Assembly (NCBI RefSeq): GCF_012027495.1
Contig: NZ_SNUK01000002.1
Location: forward strand, 372,001 to 436,000
From: Thermococcus sp. JdF3
GTDB taxonomy: Archaea; Methanobacteriota_B; Thermococci; Thermococcales; Thermococcaceae
DNA length: 64,000 bases
Direction of reading: 5' to 3'
The position numbers and the translations under genes are program-made. Each line of letters opens with the position of its first letter. Position 1 is the stretch's first letter. Below the pieces are notes generated by a model. The model worked only from the letters and a program-made list of their open reading frames with translations, was not told where the DNA came from and did not search any database. Shown here piece after piece: positions 7,221-15,942 of the stretch.

Positions 7221-8456
7221 TCAGGCCCCGAACTTCTCGCTCCGGTTCATGAGGTCCATCATTATGTGCACGATATCGTGGCCCTTTATCCTGCCGAGGC
7301 CGCCGCGCATGCACTCGCGCTCGCCGAAGCTCTCGGTGTGGTCGGCCCTGACGCCACCGCCGGCTATGAGGAGCGGAACCGGGTCGCCGCTGTGGTTCAT
7401 GACCTCGCATGGAGTGCTGTGGTCGCCGGTTATCGCTATCACGACGTCCTCGAGGTTGATGCGGTCGATGATGTAACCTATCATCCTGTCGGCCTTCTCA
7501 ATCATCTCGGCCTTGAGCTTGGGGTTGTTGTCGTGGCCGGCCGCGTCGGTCGGCTTGAAGTGGAGGAACACGAAGTCGTAGTCCCTCAGGAGTTCGACGA
7601 CCTTCCCGGCCTTGGCCATCTCATCTGTGTTGTACTCGCCGGTAGCTCCGTCCGGTGTGTAGACGTCAAAGCCTATCGCCCTTGCCACACCCTTGACGAG
7701 GGAGACCGCTATGACTGCCCCGGCCCTGACCTTCCACTGCTCGGTGAACTTCATCGGGATGCCCGGATAGGTTCCCGCGCCGCGGATGAGCAGGTAGTTG
7801 GCGACGGGCTTCCCCTCCCTCCTGCGCCTCTCGTTTATCGGGTGTTTGTCCAGAACCTCGTGGGCCTTTCTGGCAAACTCTTCAAGGATTTCCGCGACCT
7901 TCCTGCTCTCCCCATCCTCCCAGGTGAACCTGTGGGGCGGCTTGCCTGCCTCGTGGGGGTCGTTCTCCCCGACGCGGTAGCCCGCGGCCATGCCCTTGAG
8001 AACCAGAACGGCCCTGTGGCCAGTCGCACCGACGAATATGAAGTCCACGGGGAGCTTAACGTTCTCCTGAATAGCCTTCGCAAGCTCGTGGGCCTCCTCG
8101 GTGCTTATCCTGCCCGCGCGCCTGTCGGTGATGATTCCGTCCTCTATGGTGGCAAAGTTCACGCGGAAGGCCAGGTCGTCCTCGCTGAGGTCGAGGCCAA
8201 CCCCCATGGCCTCAAGGTAGCCCCTGCCGCGGTAAACCTTGTACGGGTCGTAGCCGAAGATGCTCAGGTGGGCGGTATCGCTGCCGGCCGGCTGTCCGGG
8301 CTTTATGGGGTCCTGCTGGCCGAGGATTCCCATCCTAGCGAGCCTGTCCATGTTCGGAGTGTCAGCGTACTCCAGTGGGGTCTTTCCCCCGAACTCCTCT
8401 ATCGGCCTGTCTCCGAGACCATCGAGGATTATAAGAAGTCCCTTTCTCTGCTTCAT
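7221..8456 (-). CDS. apgM: 2,3-bisphosphoglycerate-independent phosphoglycerate mutase, archaeal type
   Basis: This 411-residue enzyme of the alkaline phosphatase superfamily interconverts 3- and 2-phosphoglycerate in glycolysis and gluconeogenesis. Metal-site motifs are clear: LLIILDGLGDRP at the N-terminus, GSDTAHLSIFGYDP with the nucleophilic Ser near 60, HFKPTDAAGHDN and ITGDHSTPCEVMNHSGDPVP. Length matches archaeal ApgM. The ATG follows GGTGATAGGT, so the GTG three codons earlier was not used. It is a single gene transcribed divergently from the HIT gene. Confidence 0.95.
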   Translation of the reverse strand: MKQRKGLLIILDGLGDRPIEEFGGKTPLEYADTPNMDRLARMGILGQQDPIKPGQPAGSDTAHLSIFGYDPYKVYRGRGYLEAMGVGLDLSEDDLAFRVNFATIEDGIITDRRAGRISTEEAHELAKAIQENVKLPVDFIFVGATGHRAVLVLKGMAAGYRVGENDPHEAGKPPHRFTWEDGESRKVAEILEEFARKAHEVLDKHPINERRRREGKPVANYLLIRGAGTYPGIPMKFTEQWKVRAGAVIAVSLVKGVARAIGFDVYTPDGATGEYNTDEMAKAGKVVELLRDYDFVFLHFKPTDAAGHDNNPKLKAEMIEKADRMIGYIIDRINLEDVVIAITGDHSTPCEVMNHSGDPVPLLIAGGGVRADHTESFGERECMRGGLGRIKGHDIVHIMMDLMNRSEKFGA

Positions 8457-8487
8457 ACCTATCACCCGGAGTGAGTAGAGGCCGGGA

Positions 8488-8545
8488 GTTAAAAGCTTTG
8501 TTGGATGATTGTGGCCCCTCCCACCACCCCAAAAAAGCTTTTAAC
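8488..8545. promoter_or_regulatory. Divergent promoters with identical inverted BRE/TATA elements
   Basis: The 12-mer AAAGCTTTTAAC occurs on the plus strand at 8534-8545, about 33 bases before the HIT gene start, and on the minus strand at 8499-8488, about 32 bases before the apgM start. Both positions suit archaeal TATA boxes with a purine-rich BRE. Because the copies are identical, the region is also an inverted repeat. Confidence 0.6.
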
Positions 8546-8577
8546 CTACCCCCGTTTCTCCCACTGGAGGTGAGGTT

Positions 8578-9078
8578 ATGAAAACCCTTTGGGCACCATG
8601 GAGGATCGAGTACATACGCTCACCCAAACACGATGGCTGCATTTTCTGCGACTTCCCGAAGGAGAACCGCGATAGGGAGAGACTTATCCTCCACCGCGGG
8701 AAGCACTGCTTTGTAATCATGAACAACTACCCCTACAACCCCGGTCACGTCATGATAGCCCCCTACAGGCACGTTGGGAAGTGGGAAGACCTGACCGAGG
8801 AAGAGCTTCTTGAAATAATGAAGCTCTCCCAGCTCATGATAAAGGCCCTGAAGAAGACCATGAATCCACAGGGCTTCAATATGGGTGTGAACCTCGGCCG
8901 CGTTGCGGGGGCGGGCATAGACGACCACGTGCACCTTCACATAGTGCCGAGGTGGAACGGGGACACGAACTTCATGCCGGCTATAGCCGACACCAAGGTC
9001 ATTCCGGAGTCGCTTGAGGAAGCCTACGACGAGCTGAAGAAGGCAATAGATGAAATAGCAGGAGAGACCGGGCCTTAG
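8578..9078 (+). CDS. HIT-family nucleotide hydrolase or transferase
   Basis: The protein has 166 residues. The histidine-triad motif HVHLHIVPRW (about 121-130) supplies the catalytic His. The N-terminal LWAPWRIEYI and CIFCDF resemble the Ap4A phosphorylase-like branch of HIT proteins, and the paired cysteines may bind zinc. Such enzymes cleave dinucleoside polyphosphates or adenylylated compounds; the substrate here is unknown. A strong GGAGGTGAGGTT site precedes the ATG. Its end overlaps the converging gene by four bases. Confidence 0.85.
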   Translation: MKTLWAPWRIEYIRSPKHDGCIFCDFPKENRDRERLILHRGKHCFVIMNNYPYNPGHVMIAPYRHVGKWEDLTEEELLEIMKLSQLMIKALKKTMNPQGFNMGVNLGRVAGAGIDDHVHLHIVPRWNGDTNFMPAIADTKVIPESLEEAYDELKKAIDEIAGETGP

Positions 9079-9518
9079 GCCCTCTTAACTTCTATTGTGA
9101 ACTCCCTGTTGAGGGGCAGCCCCTCAAAGAGGTCGCTTCCCAGCTCCAGCACAGGAACATCGGCCTCTATAATGCTCTTTTTACCCTCCGGGTCCCTCAC
9201 AGTGAGTCGGGTGAGCTTTCCGCCGCGGACAGCAGCGGATAGAAACGTTCCATCCTCCGCACGTCCCTCCAGAAGGAAGTCCCCTCCCTTGAGCTCCCAC
9301 GAGACCCGTTTTATCAGGGCTGGGGCGGTTTCGGGGGTCACCCTCTCAACGACGCCCCTGCCGTTCCGTATTTTCGCCACGGGACAGCTTGCCCGGGCGT
9401 TGCAGAAGTCCCTAATGGCCCCAGCTATCCCCCTTGCAAAGTTATCCAGCGGCTTGCCCATCAGCGCCTCGCCGAACCCTGCCCAGCTCGCGGAGACCCT
9501 CAGCCTTCCCCCGACCAC
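9075..9518 (-). CDS. Hypothetical protein
   Basis: This soluble protein has about 147 residues, with beta-rich ends and a helical centre around KPLDNFARGIAGAIRDFCNA. No signal or membrane helix is visible. The start is uncertain. The GTG at 9518 has no clear ribosome site, and the open frame extends upstream into the end of the previous gene (ILTITFEVV looks like a strand that belongs to the fold). It lies a few bases after that gene, so translation is probably coupled. I do not recognise the family. Confidence 0.55.
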   Translation of the reverse strand: MVGGRLRVSASWAGFGEALMGKPLDNFARGIAGAIRDFCNARASCPVAKIRNGRGVVERVTPETAPALIKRVSWELKGGDFLLEGRAEDGTFLSAAVRGGKLTRLTVRDPEGKKSIIEADVPVLELGSDLFEGLPLNREFTIEVKRA

Positions 9519-9526
9519 CTCAAAGG

Positions 9527-9769
9527 TTATTGTGAGTATCCCCTGTCCCCGGTGAACGTGTAAACGGCACGGTGCTCCTGGAATCCCACGGTTAGTTTGA
9601 ACTCGTAGCCGAAGTTGAAGACGAACCTCGGGACTTTGAAGCGAACCCTGTCGCCCTGGATACCCTCGAAGTACGGGAAGAACGGAAGGGTTTTCTCAGG
9701 CTCGCTGAGGATAACCTGAAGGCTTTCCCACGGGTGAGAGATTTCAACTTCCCAGCTCTTCGTTTTCAC
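9527..9769 (-). CDS. Small hypothetical protein
   Basis: A beta-rich protein of about 80 residues (SWEVEISHPWESLQVIL, RVRFKVPRFVFNFGYEFKLT). An ATG at 9790 is only about ten bases from the TATA box (CTTTTTATATC, about 9799-9809), too close for a transcribed start. The GTG at 9769, behind GGGGAT, fits better. It heads a two-gene unit with the 147-residue protein. Function is unknown. Confidence 0.55.
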   Translation of the reverse strand: MKTKSWEVEISHPWESLQVILSEPEKTLPFFPYFEGIQGDRVRFKVPRFVFNFGYEFKLTVGFQEHRAVYTFTGDRGYSQ

Positions 9770-9861
9770 GTTTATCCCCACAGAAACCATAGAAAGAGAT
9801 ATAAAAAGCGTTTCTTAAACCGTTGGTTTGGAACCCGGTGCAGGAGGAAAGAAAAAAGAAA

Positions 9862-11490
9862 TCAGTCCTCAACAGCGTAGAGATGGACCTTTCCGTGCGG
9901 AATTCCAGCTTTTTTGCCGTACCATTCACTGAGGAAGCGATGGAGCACAACGAGGAGCGGTACCGCAATGGCGAGCAGCAGCCAGCCGTTCCTCAGCCCC
10001 GCGGCAAAGAGCAGGAGCACAACGGCGCCGACGAAGCCCGCGGTGAGGGCGTAAGGTATCTGGGTGTTCACGTGGTCGATGTGGTCGCAGCCTGAGAACA
10101 TGGAGCTCATGATGGTTGTGTCACTGATTGGTGAACAGTGGTCCCCGAAAACGCCGCCGGCAAAGACCGAGGCGATGCTGGCGTAGACGACCGGTCCAAA
10201 GCTCCCGCTGAGCCCGTAGGAGAGGGGAACCGCTATCGGCATCATTATCGCGAAGGTCCCCCAGCTCGTTCCTGTCGTGAAGGAGATGAACGCCGCCACC
10301 ACGAAAACCACAAAGGGCACCAGCCCCGGCGAAAGGACGTTCGATGCGACGCTAACTATGTAGTCGGCGGTGCCAACCGCGTCACAGGCGCTCTTGATGC
10401 TCCACGCGAGGATGAGTATCATCATGGCGAAGTGCATCTGCTTCATTCCGGCAACAAGGGTGTGCTCGACATCCTCGAAGGTCATTATCTTCATGGCCAG
10501 GATGAGGGCCATAGCGACGATGACCATGGAGAACGAACCCCAGACGAGGGCCCACGTTGAGTCCGCGTTGGAGAGAACCTCTTGAAAGCCACCCTTGGCG
10601 TAAGCGGCGCTGCCTCCGCCGGTAACCCACAGGCCGAGGAACGTCATGAAGACAAGGGCCGCAACAGGTAGTATAAACACCCAGACGCTTTCTCTGCCCT
10701 CTATGGGCATCCCCACGTCCACCTCCGTCGTCATCATCGGCTGCGCCCCATCGCGGAGGACCTTGCCCTCGGTCCTGGCACGCTGCTCAGCGTGAAGCAT
10801 CGGGCCGTAGTGCCTGTGGGTGGCGGCAACGAGATAAACCAGGATGATTGCCAGAATCGGGTAGAACCTGTAGGGCCAACTGGCAAACCACGCTGAGTAG
10901 GCGCTTATATCCGCACCGACGCTCGCTATCGCGTCCTTCAAGAGGCCGAGCTCGTAGCCTATCCAGGTGGAGACGACCGCCAGAACCGCCACCGGAGCGG
11001 CGGTTGAATCGTCCGCGTAGGCCAAGAACTCCCTCGAAACCCTCGCCCTGTCCGTGATGGGCCTCATTGTGTTGCCGACGATGATGGTGTTGGTGTAGTC
11101 GTCGAAGAATATTATCGTTCCGAAGATAGCCGCCATCAGCGAGGCTGCACGGCTCGTTTTAACCTTCCGCGTCACCGCCTTCGCTATGGCGTTCATGCCG
11201 CCGGCCTTGTATATCAGCGCTACCCCTGCACCTATGAGTGCGTCGAAGAGGAGGATCCTCGTGTTCCAGAGGTCGGTAACGATCTGCCCGTTCTCCTCCC
11301 AGGCGGACGCTATGTTGAAGACTATCCACTTTAGGGTTTCAGTCGTGGCCCCCACGGGGTTTCCCCCGGCCACCAGCAGTCCGCCCACCCATACACCAAA
11401 AAACAAAGCGAACAGAACCCTCTTCGTTAGGATGGCAAGGCCAATGGCCACCAGCGGAGGTAGCAGGGCCAGAACCCCGAAGTCACTCAT
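9862..11490 (-). CDS. nhaC: NhaC-family Na+/H+ antiporter
   Basis: This is a 542-residue integral membrane protein with about 12 helices. Typical NhaC-type motifs are present: FFDDYTNTIIVGNTMRP near 128 and GGVFGDHCSPISDTTIMSS near 440, with acidic residues that probably bind the ion. It would exchange Na+ for H+ across the cytoplasmic membrane. It stands alone, with a TATA box (CTTTTATATTG) around 11547-11557 and a short leader. A related substrate such as malate or lactate, as in some relatives, cannot be excluded. Confidence 0.85.
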   Translation of the reverse strand: MSDFGVLALLPPLVAIGLAILTKRVLFALFFGVWVGGLLVAGGNPVGATTETLKWIVFNIASAWEENGQIVTDLWNTRILLFDALIGAGVALIYKAGGMNAIAKAVTRKVKTSRAASLMAAIFGTIIFFDDYTNTIIVGNTMRPITDRARVSREFLAYADDSTAAPVAVLAVVSTWIGYELGLLKDAIASVGADISAYSAWFASWPYRFYPILAIILVYLVAATHRHYGPMLHAEQRARTEGKVLRDGAQPMMTTEVDVGMPIEGRESVWVFILPVAALVFMTFLGLWVTGGGSAAYAKGGFQEVLSNADSTWALVWGSFSMVIVAMALILAMKIMTFEDVEHTLVAGMKQMHFAMMILILAWSIKSACDAVGTADYIVSVASNVLSPGLVPFVVFVVAAFISFTTGTSWGTFAIMMPIAVPLSYGLSGSFGPVVYASIASVFAGGVFGDHCSPISDTTIMSSMFSGCDHIDHVNTQIPYALTAGFVGAVVLLLFAAGLRNGWLLLAIAVPLLVVLHRFLSEWYGKKAGIPHGKVHLYAVED

Positions 11491-11722
11491 GGTTCAACAC
11501 CCTTTACTGTACTACATGAAGCATGCCACCAATATGTATCAGTGGTACAATATAAAAGTCTTTTTAGAACGGTTATGGCGATTAGATTGTTAATATTGGT
11601 AATATAGTCCAATAATAGGCAAGGTAGCATAACAAAAAGCATGAAAGGTCTCACCTGCACTGTCCTACCCAAATATTATTGGGCCACTAGAAGTTCACAT
11701 CAAAAGATTTATGAAAAATAGT
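11491..11722. other. AT-rich gap between nhaC and thyX
   Basis: It holds the nhaC promoter at its left end. The rest has AT-rich partial inverted repeats (for example CCCAAATATTATTGGG) but no ORF or RNA motif that I can support. Confidence 0.4.
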
Positions 11723-12460
11723 TCATATTTTGGCAATCTTTGCCCACTTTTCCCTTGTCCTCTTCCAGCAGCCCGGCGGCATGAGCTCGCCCTCGGGGCA
11801 GTAGCCGAGCTGGACGCACCTGGGCCCGAGCTTCGCCCACTTTATCACGGGCCTGAGGTCATCGTTCTTTGCAATCTCCTCCAGCATCTTCCAGGCGACT
11901 TCCCTTATCTCCCACTGGGCCCTTTCGCACGCCCTCAGGCCGAAGAAGTGCTTGAGCTCGCGGAGGTTCATGGTCATCACCATCTTTGTCCTAACCGCCT
12001 GGGGGAGGATAAAGCGCGCGTCCTCCTGATGGACACCTGACTTATAGCTCTCCTCGTAGAGCTCTATGGTCCTCTTCATAAGCTCCCGCCACTTCTCATA
12101 AAGTTCCGGCCTTTTTTTCACGCTCTCTGGAATTACGAAGGTCTCTTCGACGTCGTTGGGGTTCAATTTTATATAGCGCTGTGACTGTTGGGTATAACTT
12201 GCAAGTCTATGTCTCACAAGTTGGTGTGAACACGTCCGAGAACATCCCTCGATCGCGAAGGTGAGAACCGCGTGCTCCAGTATTGACTCGTGACCATACC
12301 CCAAAACCCGGGGCAGATGCATCCTAACGTCCCCTTCGCCCATGCGCTCGAACGCTTCCGTCTCCCATTCACCCCAGTAGCTTATGAGCGCCGCCCAAGT
12401 GACGGTTTCGAGAGGTTTTTTCGTATAATTGACAAGGGTAACCCTGATCCCATCCCCCAT
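11723..12460 (-). CDS. thyX: Flavin-dependent thymidylate synthase
   Basis: This 245-residue protein makes dTMP from dUMP using methylene-tetrahydrofolate (or the archaeal pterin equivalent) and FAD. The ThyX signature RHRLASYTQQSQRY is present near residue 80, together with GHESILEHAVLTF and the C-terminal HFFGLRACERAQWEIR. The ATG chosen gives MGDGIRVTLVNY with GGTGG seven bases upstream; in-frame codons further upstream do not encode a conserved N-terminus. No thyA is seen in this window. Confidence 0.93.
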   Translation of the reverse strand: MGDGIRVTLVNYTKKPLETVTWAALISYWGEWETEAFERMGEGDVRMHLPRVLGYGHESILEHAVLTFAIEGCSRTCSHQLVRHRLASYTQQSQRYIKLNPNDVEETFVIPESVKKRPELYEKWRELMKRTIELYEESYKSGVHQEDARFILPQAVRTKMVMTMNLRELKHFFGLRACERAQWEIREVAWKMLEEIAKNDDLRPVIKWAKLGPRCVQLGYCPEGELMPPGCWKRTREKWAKIAKI

Positions 12461-12551
12461 GCATGCCACCGGAGATAGAAGAGTCCGGGGTTTATTAGGT
12501 TTACCTTGGACTAAAAAATTGAATGGTGAGAATAGAGCTCCCAAAAGGAGT

Positions 12552-13208
12552 CTACTCTTGCTGGGTTTCCTCAGTGACGTCCTCAGTGGCCTCGGCAGGT
12601 TCCTCCTCAGAAGTCACGGGCTCCTCTGAGACTTCGGCATTCCCGGTGCCCTCAGCTTTTTCCGGTACAGACCCCGGTGTCGGTGCCTCGCTCACTGCGC
12701 CGGGAAGCTCCTCCGGGAGGGCGAAAAACGCCATTATCTCCATGATGGCACCAACCATGATGAAGAAGTAGCCCACCATGATAAGCGTGAGTATAGCACC
12801 CATAAGGTAGAACAGCGCTGCCGTGTGGAAAGTCCCCACGCCTGTTTCCCGAGCTATGGCGTCGTAGCTCTTCTTCATGAACCAGACGCCGATTATCATT
12901 ATGACCACTGCAATAAGGCTCCACGTTCCGAAGGCGGATGTGAGTTCGGCCACCTTCTCGGGGTCGTGGATGACGTCTGCCATCTTGTCCCACATGTTGT
13001 AGAAAGCCCAGGAAAGGATCAGGCTGGCGGTTATGTTGAGCAGGGCTGCCCATATGTAGTCCTTAAAGATGTTTTCCTTCTTAGTTGCCTCCGCGATGTT
13101 CTTAACCGCGAAGAGCTTCAGAACAAAACCCACCAGGTAGGTCACGTAAAAGAGACTGAATATGGCGCCAATGCCACCCCATGTTCGGGCGTTTTTCAGA
13201 TTTTCCAT
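12552..13208 (-). CDS. DUF996 membrane protein with acidic tail
   Basis: The protein has 218 residues with four membrane helices (about 12-34, 52-70, 92-110, 130-160). The conserved pattern KNARTWGGIG, FAVKNIAEATKKENIF and GVWFMKKSYDAIA is shared with its neighbour at 13325-13840. The last 55 residues are a disordered acidic tail rich in Glu, Pro, Thr and Ser (PVTSEEEPAEATEDVTEE), absent from the neighbour. GGTGATACC precedes the ATG. Family function is unknown. Confidence 0.75.
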   Translation of the reverse strand: MENLKNARTWGGIGAIFSLFYVTYLVGFVLKLFAVKNIAEATKKENIFKDYIWAALLNITASLILSWAFYNMWDKMADVIHDPEKVAELTSAFGTWSLIAVVIMIIGVWFMKKSYDAIARETGVGTFHTAALFYLMGAILTLIMVGYFFIMVGAIMEIMAFFALPEELPGAVSEAPTPGSVPEKAEGTGNAEVSEEPVTSEEEPAEATEDVTEETQQE

Positions 13209-13324
13209 GGTATCACCAGATACATGTACGAGGTTCATGCTATAAAAGAGTTCTCTCCGAAACCAATAGAAAGGATGTCAAAATGGTACATCGAAAAATC
13301 AAAAAAGAAAATATCGTCAAAAAA

Positions 13325-13840
13325 CTAAACCGGTGCGGGTTCTTCGACGGGCTTGGATATCTCGTCGGGCAACGAGAAGAACGCGATTATCTCAAGGATT
13401 GCCGCTATGACAATAAGCAGTCCGCCGATCAGAACTATCATCAGGATTGCACCGATAATGTACAGCAGTGCGACCGTGTGGAACATTCCCACCCCGGTTT
13501 CCTCGGATATCATGTCGTAGCTCTGCTTCATGAACCATACACCGACTATCATGAGAATCACTGCGATAATGCCGCCTGCACCCATCATACCCAGGCCGAA
13601 CTCTGGCGATTCGGAGGCACCCAGTATCGCGCCCCACATGGTTCCCACAAGTATCAGGCTGGCCACTATGTTCAGTATGGCGGCCCAGAGGTACTTGCTG
13701 AATATCTCTCCGCGGTTTGTAGCCTCGGCGATGTTCTTAACTGCCAAGAGCTTCAGGATGAAGCCTATGAAGCCGAGGCCCACAACGGTCAGGATGGCTC
13801 CGATGCCACCCATCATTTTGGCATTTTTCAAATCACCCAC
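13325..13840 (-). CDS. DUF996 membrane protein
   Basis: A 171-residue protein with four membrane helices, paralogous to the neighbouring protein (KNAKMMGGIG, LAVKNIAEATNRGEIF, GVWFMKQSYDMIS). The GTG start is five bases after GAGGTGAT; the TTG two codons earlier lies inside that site. The two DUF996 genes are tandem but about 115 bases apart and may have separate promoters. A TATA (CTTTTATAGTC) is found near 13900. Function is unknown. Confidence 0.75.
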   Translation of the reverse strand: MGDLKNAKMMGGIGAILTVVGLGFIGFILKLLAVKNIAEATNRGEIFSKYLWAAILNIVASLILVGTMWGAILGASESPEFGLGMMGAGGIIAVILMIVGVWFMKQSYDMISEETGVGMFHTVALLYIIGAILMIVLIGGLLIVIAAILEIIAFFSLPDEISKPVEEPAPV

Positions 13841-14074
13841 AGGCAATCACCTCAAAAACAAATGTCTTCATAATCATTTAAAAGGCTTTCTACCGGCGAC
13901 TATAAAAGTATGACACATCCTTATCGGAAGTACTGCAAGTGGCAAAGAATGCGGCGGTGTTCATTACATTTGGAAAGCCAGCGTGCATTGATGCTCAAAA
14001 GATTTCAGTCCTATCCCACTTTCTCCGACGAAAGGGTTATTAAAACCGGGCTCCAGCTTTAGACGGTGATGCAC

Positions 14075-15022
14075 ATGGTGGTTAGCCTTGCAGGAAGGGA
14101 TGTTCTCTGCCTTCAGGACTTTACGAGGGAGGAGATTGAGACTATTCTCAAGACGGCCGAGATGATGAAGATATGGAACAAAATCGGCAAGCCGCACCGC
14201 GTTCTTGAGGGCAAGACCCTGGCCATGATCTTCCAGAAGCCCTCAACCAGAACAAGGATCTCCTTTGAGGTTGGAATCTACCAGCTCGGCGGATACGGCC
14301 TCTACCTCAACGCCAACGACCTCCAGCTCAGGCGCGGCGAGACCATCGCCGACACCGCCCGCGTCCTCAGCAGGTACGTCGACGGAATGATGGCGAGGGT
14401 TTACGCCCACAAGGACGTCGAGGACCTCGCCAAGTACGCCAGCGTCCCGGTCATCAACGGTCTGAGCGACTTCAGCCACCCGTGCCAGGCCCTCGCTGAC
14501 TACCAGACCATCCTTGAGAAGAAGGGCCGTATCGCTGGCCTCAAGATAGTCTACGTTGGAGATGGAAACAACGTCGCCCACTCCCTCATGATAGCCGGAA
14601 CCAAGCTCGGTGCCAACGTTGTTGTTGCAACTCCCGAAGGCTTCGAGCCGGACGAGAAGGTCATCAAGTGGGCCGAGCAGAACGCGGCCGAGAGCGGCGG
14701 CAGCTTCGAGCTCCTCCACGACCCGGTTCAGGCGGTTAAGGACGCGGACGTCATCTACACCGACGTCTGGGCGAGCATGGGCCAGGAGGCCGAGGCCGAG
14801 GAGAGGAGAAAGATATTCCAGCCGTTCCAGGTGAACAAGGACCTCGTCAAGCACGCGAAGCCTGACTACATCTTCATGCACTGCCTCCCGGCCCACCGCG
14901 GCGAGGAAGTCACCGACGACGTCGTTGACTCACCGAACAGCGTCGTCTTCGACGAGGCCGAGAACCGCTTGCACGCCCAGAAGGCCGTCATGGCCCTCGT
15001 CATGGGTGGAATTAAGGTCTGA
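14075..15022 (+). CDS. argF: Ornithine carbamoyltransferase
   Basis: This 315-residue enzyme makes citrulline from ornithine and carbamoyl phosphate. The carbamoyl-phosphate motif is STRTR (near 57), HPCQ is near 137 and the ornithine-site motif HCLPAHRGEE is near 270. It is very similar to the P. furiosus enzyme, including the N-terminus MVVSLAGRD. The ATG four bases after GGTGAT was chosen over upstream GTG and ATG codons that overlap the site. TTATTAAAAC near 14037 is a good TATA box. Confidence 0.96.
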   Translation: MVVSLAGRDVLCLQDFTREEIETILKTAEMMKIWNKIGKPHRVLEGKTLAMIFQKPSTRTRISFEVGIYQLGGYGLYLNANDLQLRRGETIADTARVLSRYVDGMMARVYAHKDVEDLAKYASVPVINGLSDFSHPCQALADYQTILEKKGRIAGLKIVYVGDGNNVAHSLMIAGTKLGANVVVATPEGFEPDEKVIKWAEQNAAESGGSFELLHDPVQAVKDADVIYTDVWASMGQEAEAEERRKIFQPFQVNKDLVKHAKPDYIFMHCLPAHRGEEVTDDVVDSPNSVVFDEAENRLHAQKAVMALVMGGIKV

Positions 15023-15150
15023 GCTCTCTTTTCCTCCATTTTGAAATTTCAGCGCGGTTCTGCATTTCGGACTGTGGTTATTATAATCGTGCTCCGTATT
15101 CCGGCCCATGGTTAATATAGGATTTGAGCGTAAGTTCATCGGGGTCACCC

Positions 15151-15373
15151 ATGGCCGGAACATACACGGTAGATAATCTCGGAAAGAGACGCATCGTGGT
15201 AAAGAAAGGCATGCTCCGTAAAGAAGCCATTGAAAGAGATTTTCACAATCTACGAAGAAGTTCCCGAAAGCGCCACACTGCATGGGGAAGAAATATATAA
15301 AGAACACCCTGCAGGTCGCCTCAAAAGCGGTGTGGGGATATACGATGCTACACGTAACACACACCAGAAATGA
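15151..15373 (+). pseudogene. Decayed gene 1 of a broken three-gene operon
   Basis: A TATA-like GTTAATATAGG (about 15111) precedes an ATG at 15151. The frame reads about 30 residues (MAGTYTVDNLGKRRIVVKKG...) and then becomes unlikely sequence ending at 15300. From about 15239 another frame continues sensibly (IFTIYEEVPESATLHGEEIY, then KEHPAGRLKSGVGIYDATRN) to a TGA at 15371-15373. That stop overlaps the next ATG as ATGA, so the shifted frame was the original one. One indel near 15238 explains it. The product would have been about 73 residues. I do not recognise it. Confidence 0.5.
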
Positions 15374-15639
15374 CGCATGGGCATGAACGGGAAAACCTCA
15401 AAAACAAACCGATCATAGCGGGGAACCTGCAGGATGCAATGAAGTGGAACATATTCATCCAGTTGCTAACGCACATCCCCGCACTCTCTGACCCTGAAGA
15501 AAGATCGAGTAGGGAGCTGGGGAAAACAATGCGCGGCTTCTGGAGAACTCGTTGAAAAAATCGTATTCGCAAAGCACAAATAGTACGCGACAACGCCTTT
15601 GAAAGAATACAATATTGGTGGAGTCCTGATAAGCTTTGA
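15370..15639 (+). pseudogene. Decayed gene 2 of a broken three-gene operon
   Basis: It starts at the ATG overlapping gene 1. The frame reads about 52 plausible residues (NKPIIAGNLQDAMKWNIFIQ, HIPALSDPEERSSRELGK) and stops early at 15555. A second frame then gives GELVEKIVFAKHK, and a third gives QIVRDNAFERIQYWWSPDKL ending at TGA 15637-15639. That stop overlaps the following ATG as TGATG. At least two indels are needed. The intact protein would be roughly 88 residues. I cannot place it in a family. Confidence 0.45.
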
Positions 15640-15917
15640 TGAGCTAAAAAAGAATCAAGAAACCGGCAAGGGAATTCGTCCGGGTGCGGGCAGACCTGTC
15701 CAGGGAGGCGACGAAGCTCCTCGGGCTCGTGAAGGGCCTCCGGCTCGCCGGGGCCGGTGGTGAGTCCCTCAGAAACACCGAGGAGAGCCTCTGGAGGGAG
15801 ATAAAGCGCCTTGAGAAGGAAAGAGAGCTGGAACTCATAGGCCTCTACGCCGTTGTTATTGCCCACCTGCGCGAGAACGACCTTGAGGGCGCCGAAAGGT
15901 TCCTCGAAGGGTTTTGA
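15639..15917 (+). pseudogene. Gene 3 of a broken operon: nonsense codon near the start
   Basis: The ATG at 15639 overlaps the stop of gene 2 and is followed by AGC and then an in-frame TAA. After the TAA the frame stays open to 15917 and reads well: KRIKKPAREFVRVRADLSRE, then a Leu-rich helical region and WREIKRLEKERELELIGLYA. The product is a helical protein of about 92 residues. The GTG at 15684 could still start a 77-residue product, but the only possible ribosome site is about 12 bases away. Function is unknown. Confidence 0.5.
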
Positions 15918-15942
15918 TTCTTACCCCTTTTGTCCGATTTTA

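Noticed and set aside
7266-8474. A 402-codon open frame antisense to apgM
   Set aside because: It mirrors the codon structure of a clear enzyme gene and has no domain, ribosome site or promoter. High-GC codon bias produces such shadows.
13181-13873. 230-codon plus-strand frame across the two DUF996 genes
   Set aside because: It is antisense to real membrane protein genes and crosses their promoter.
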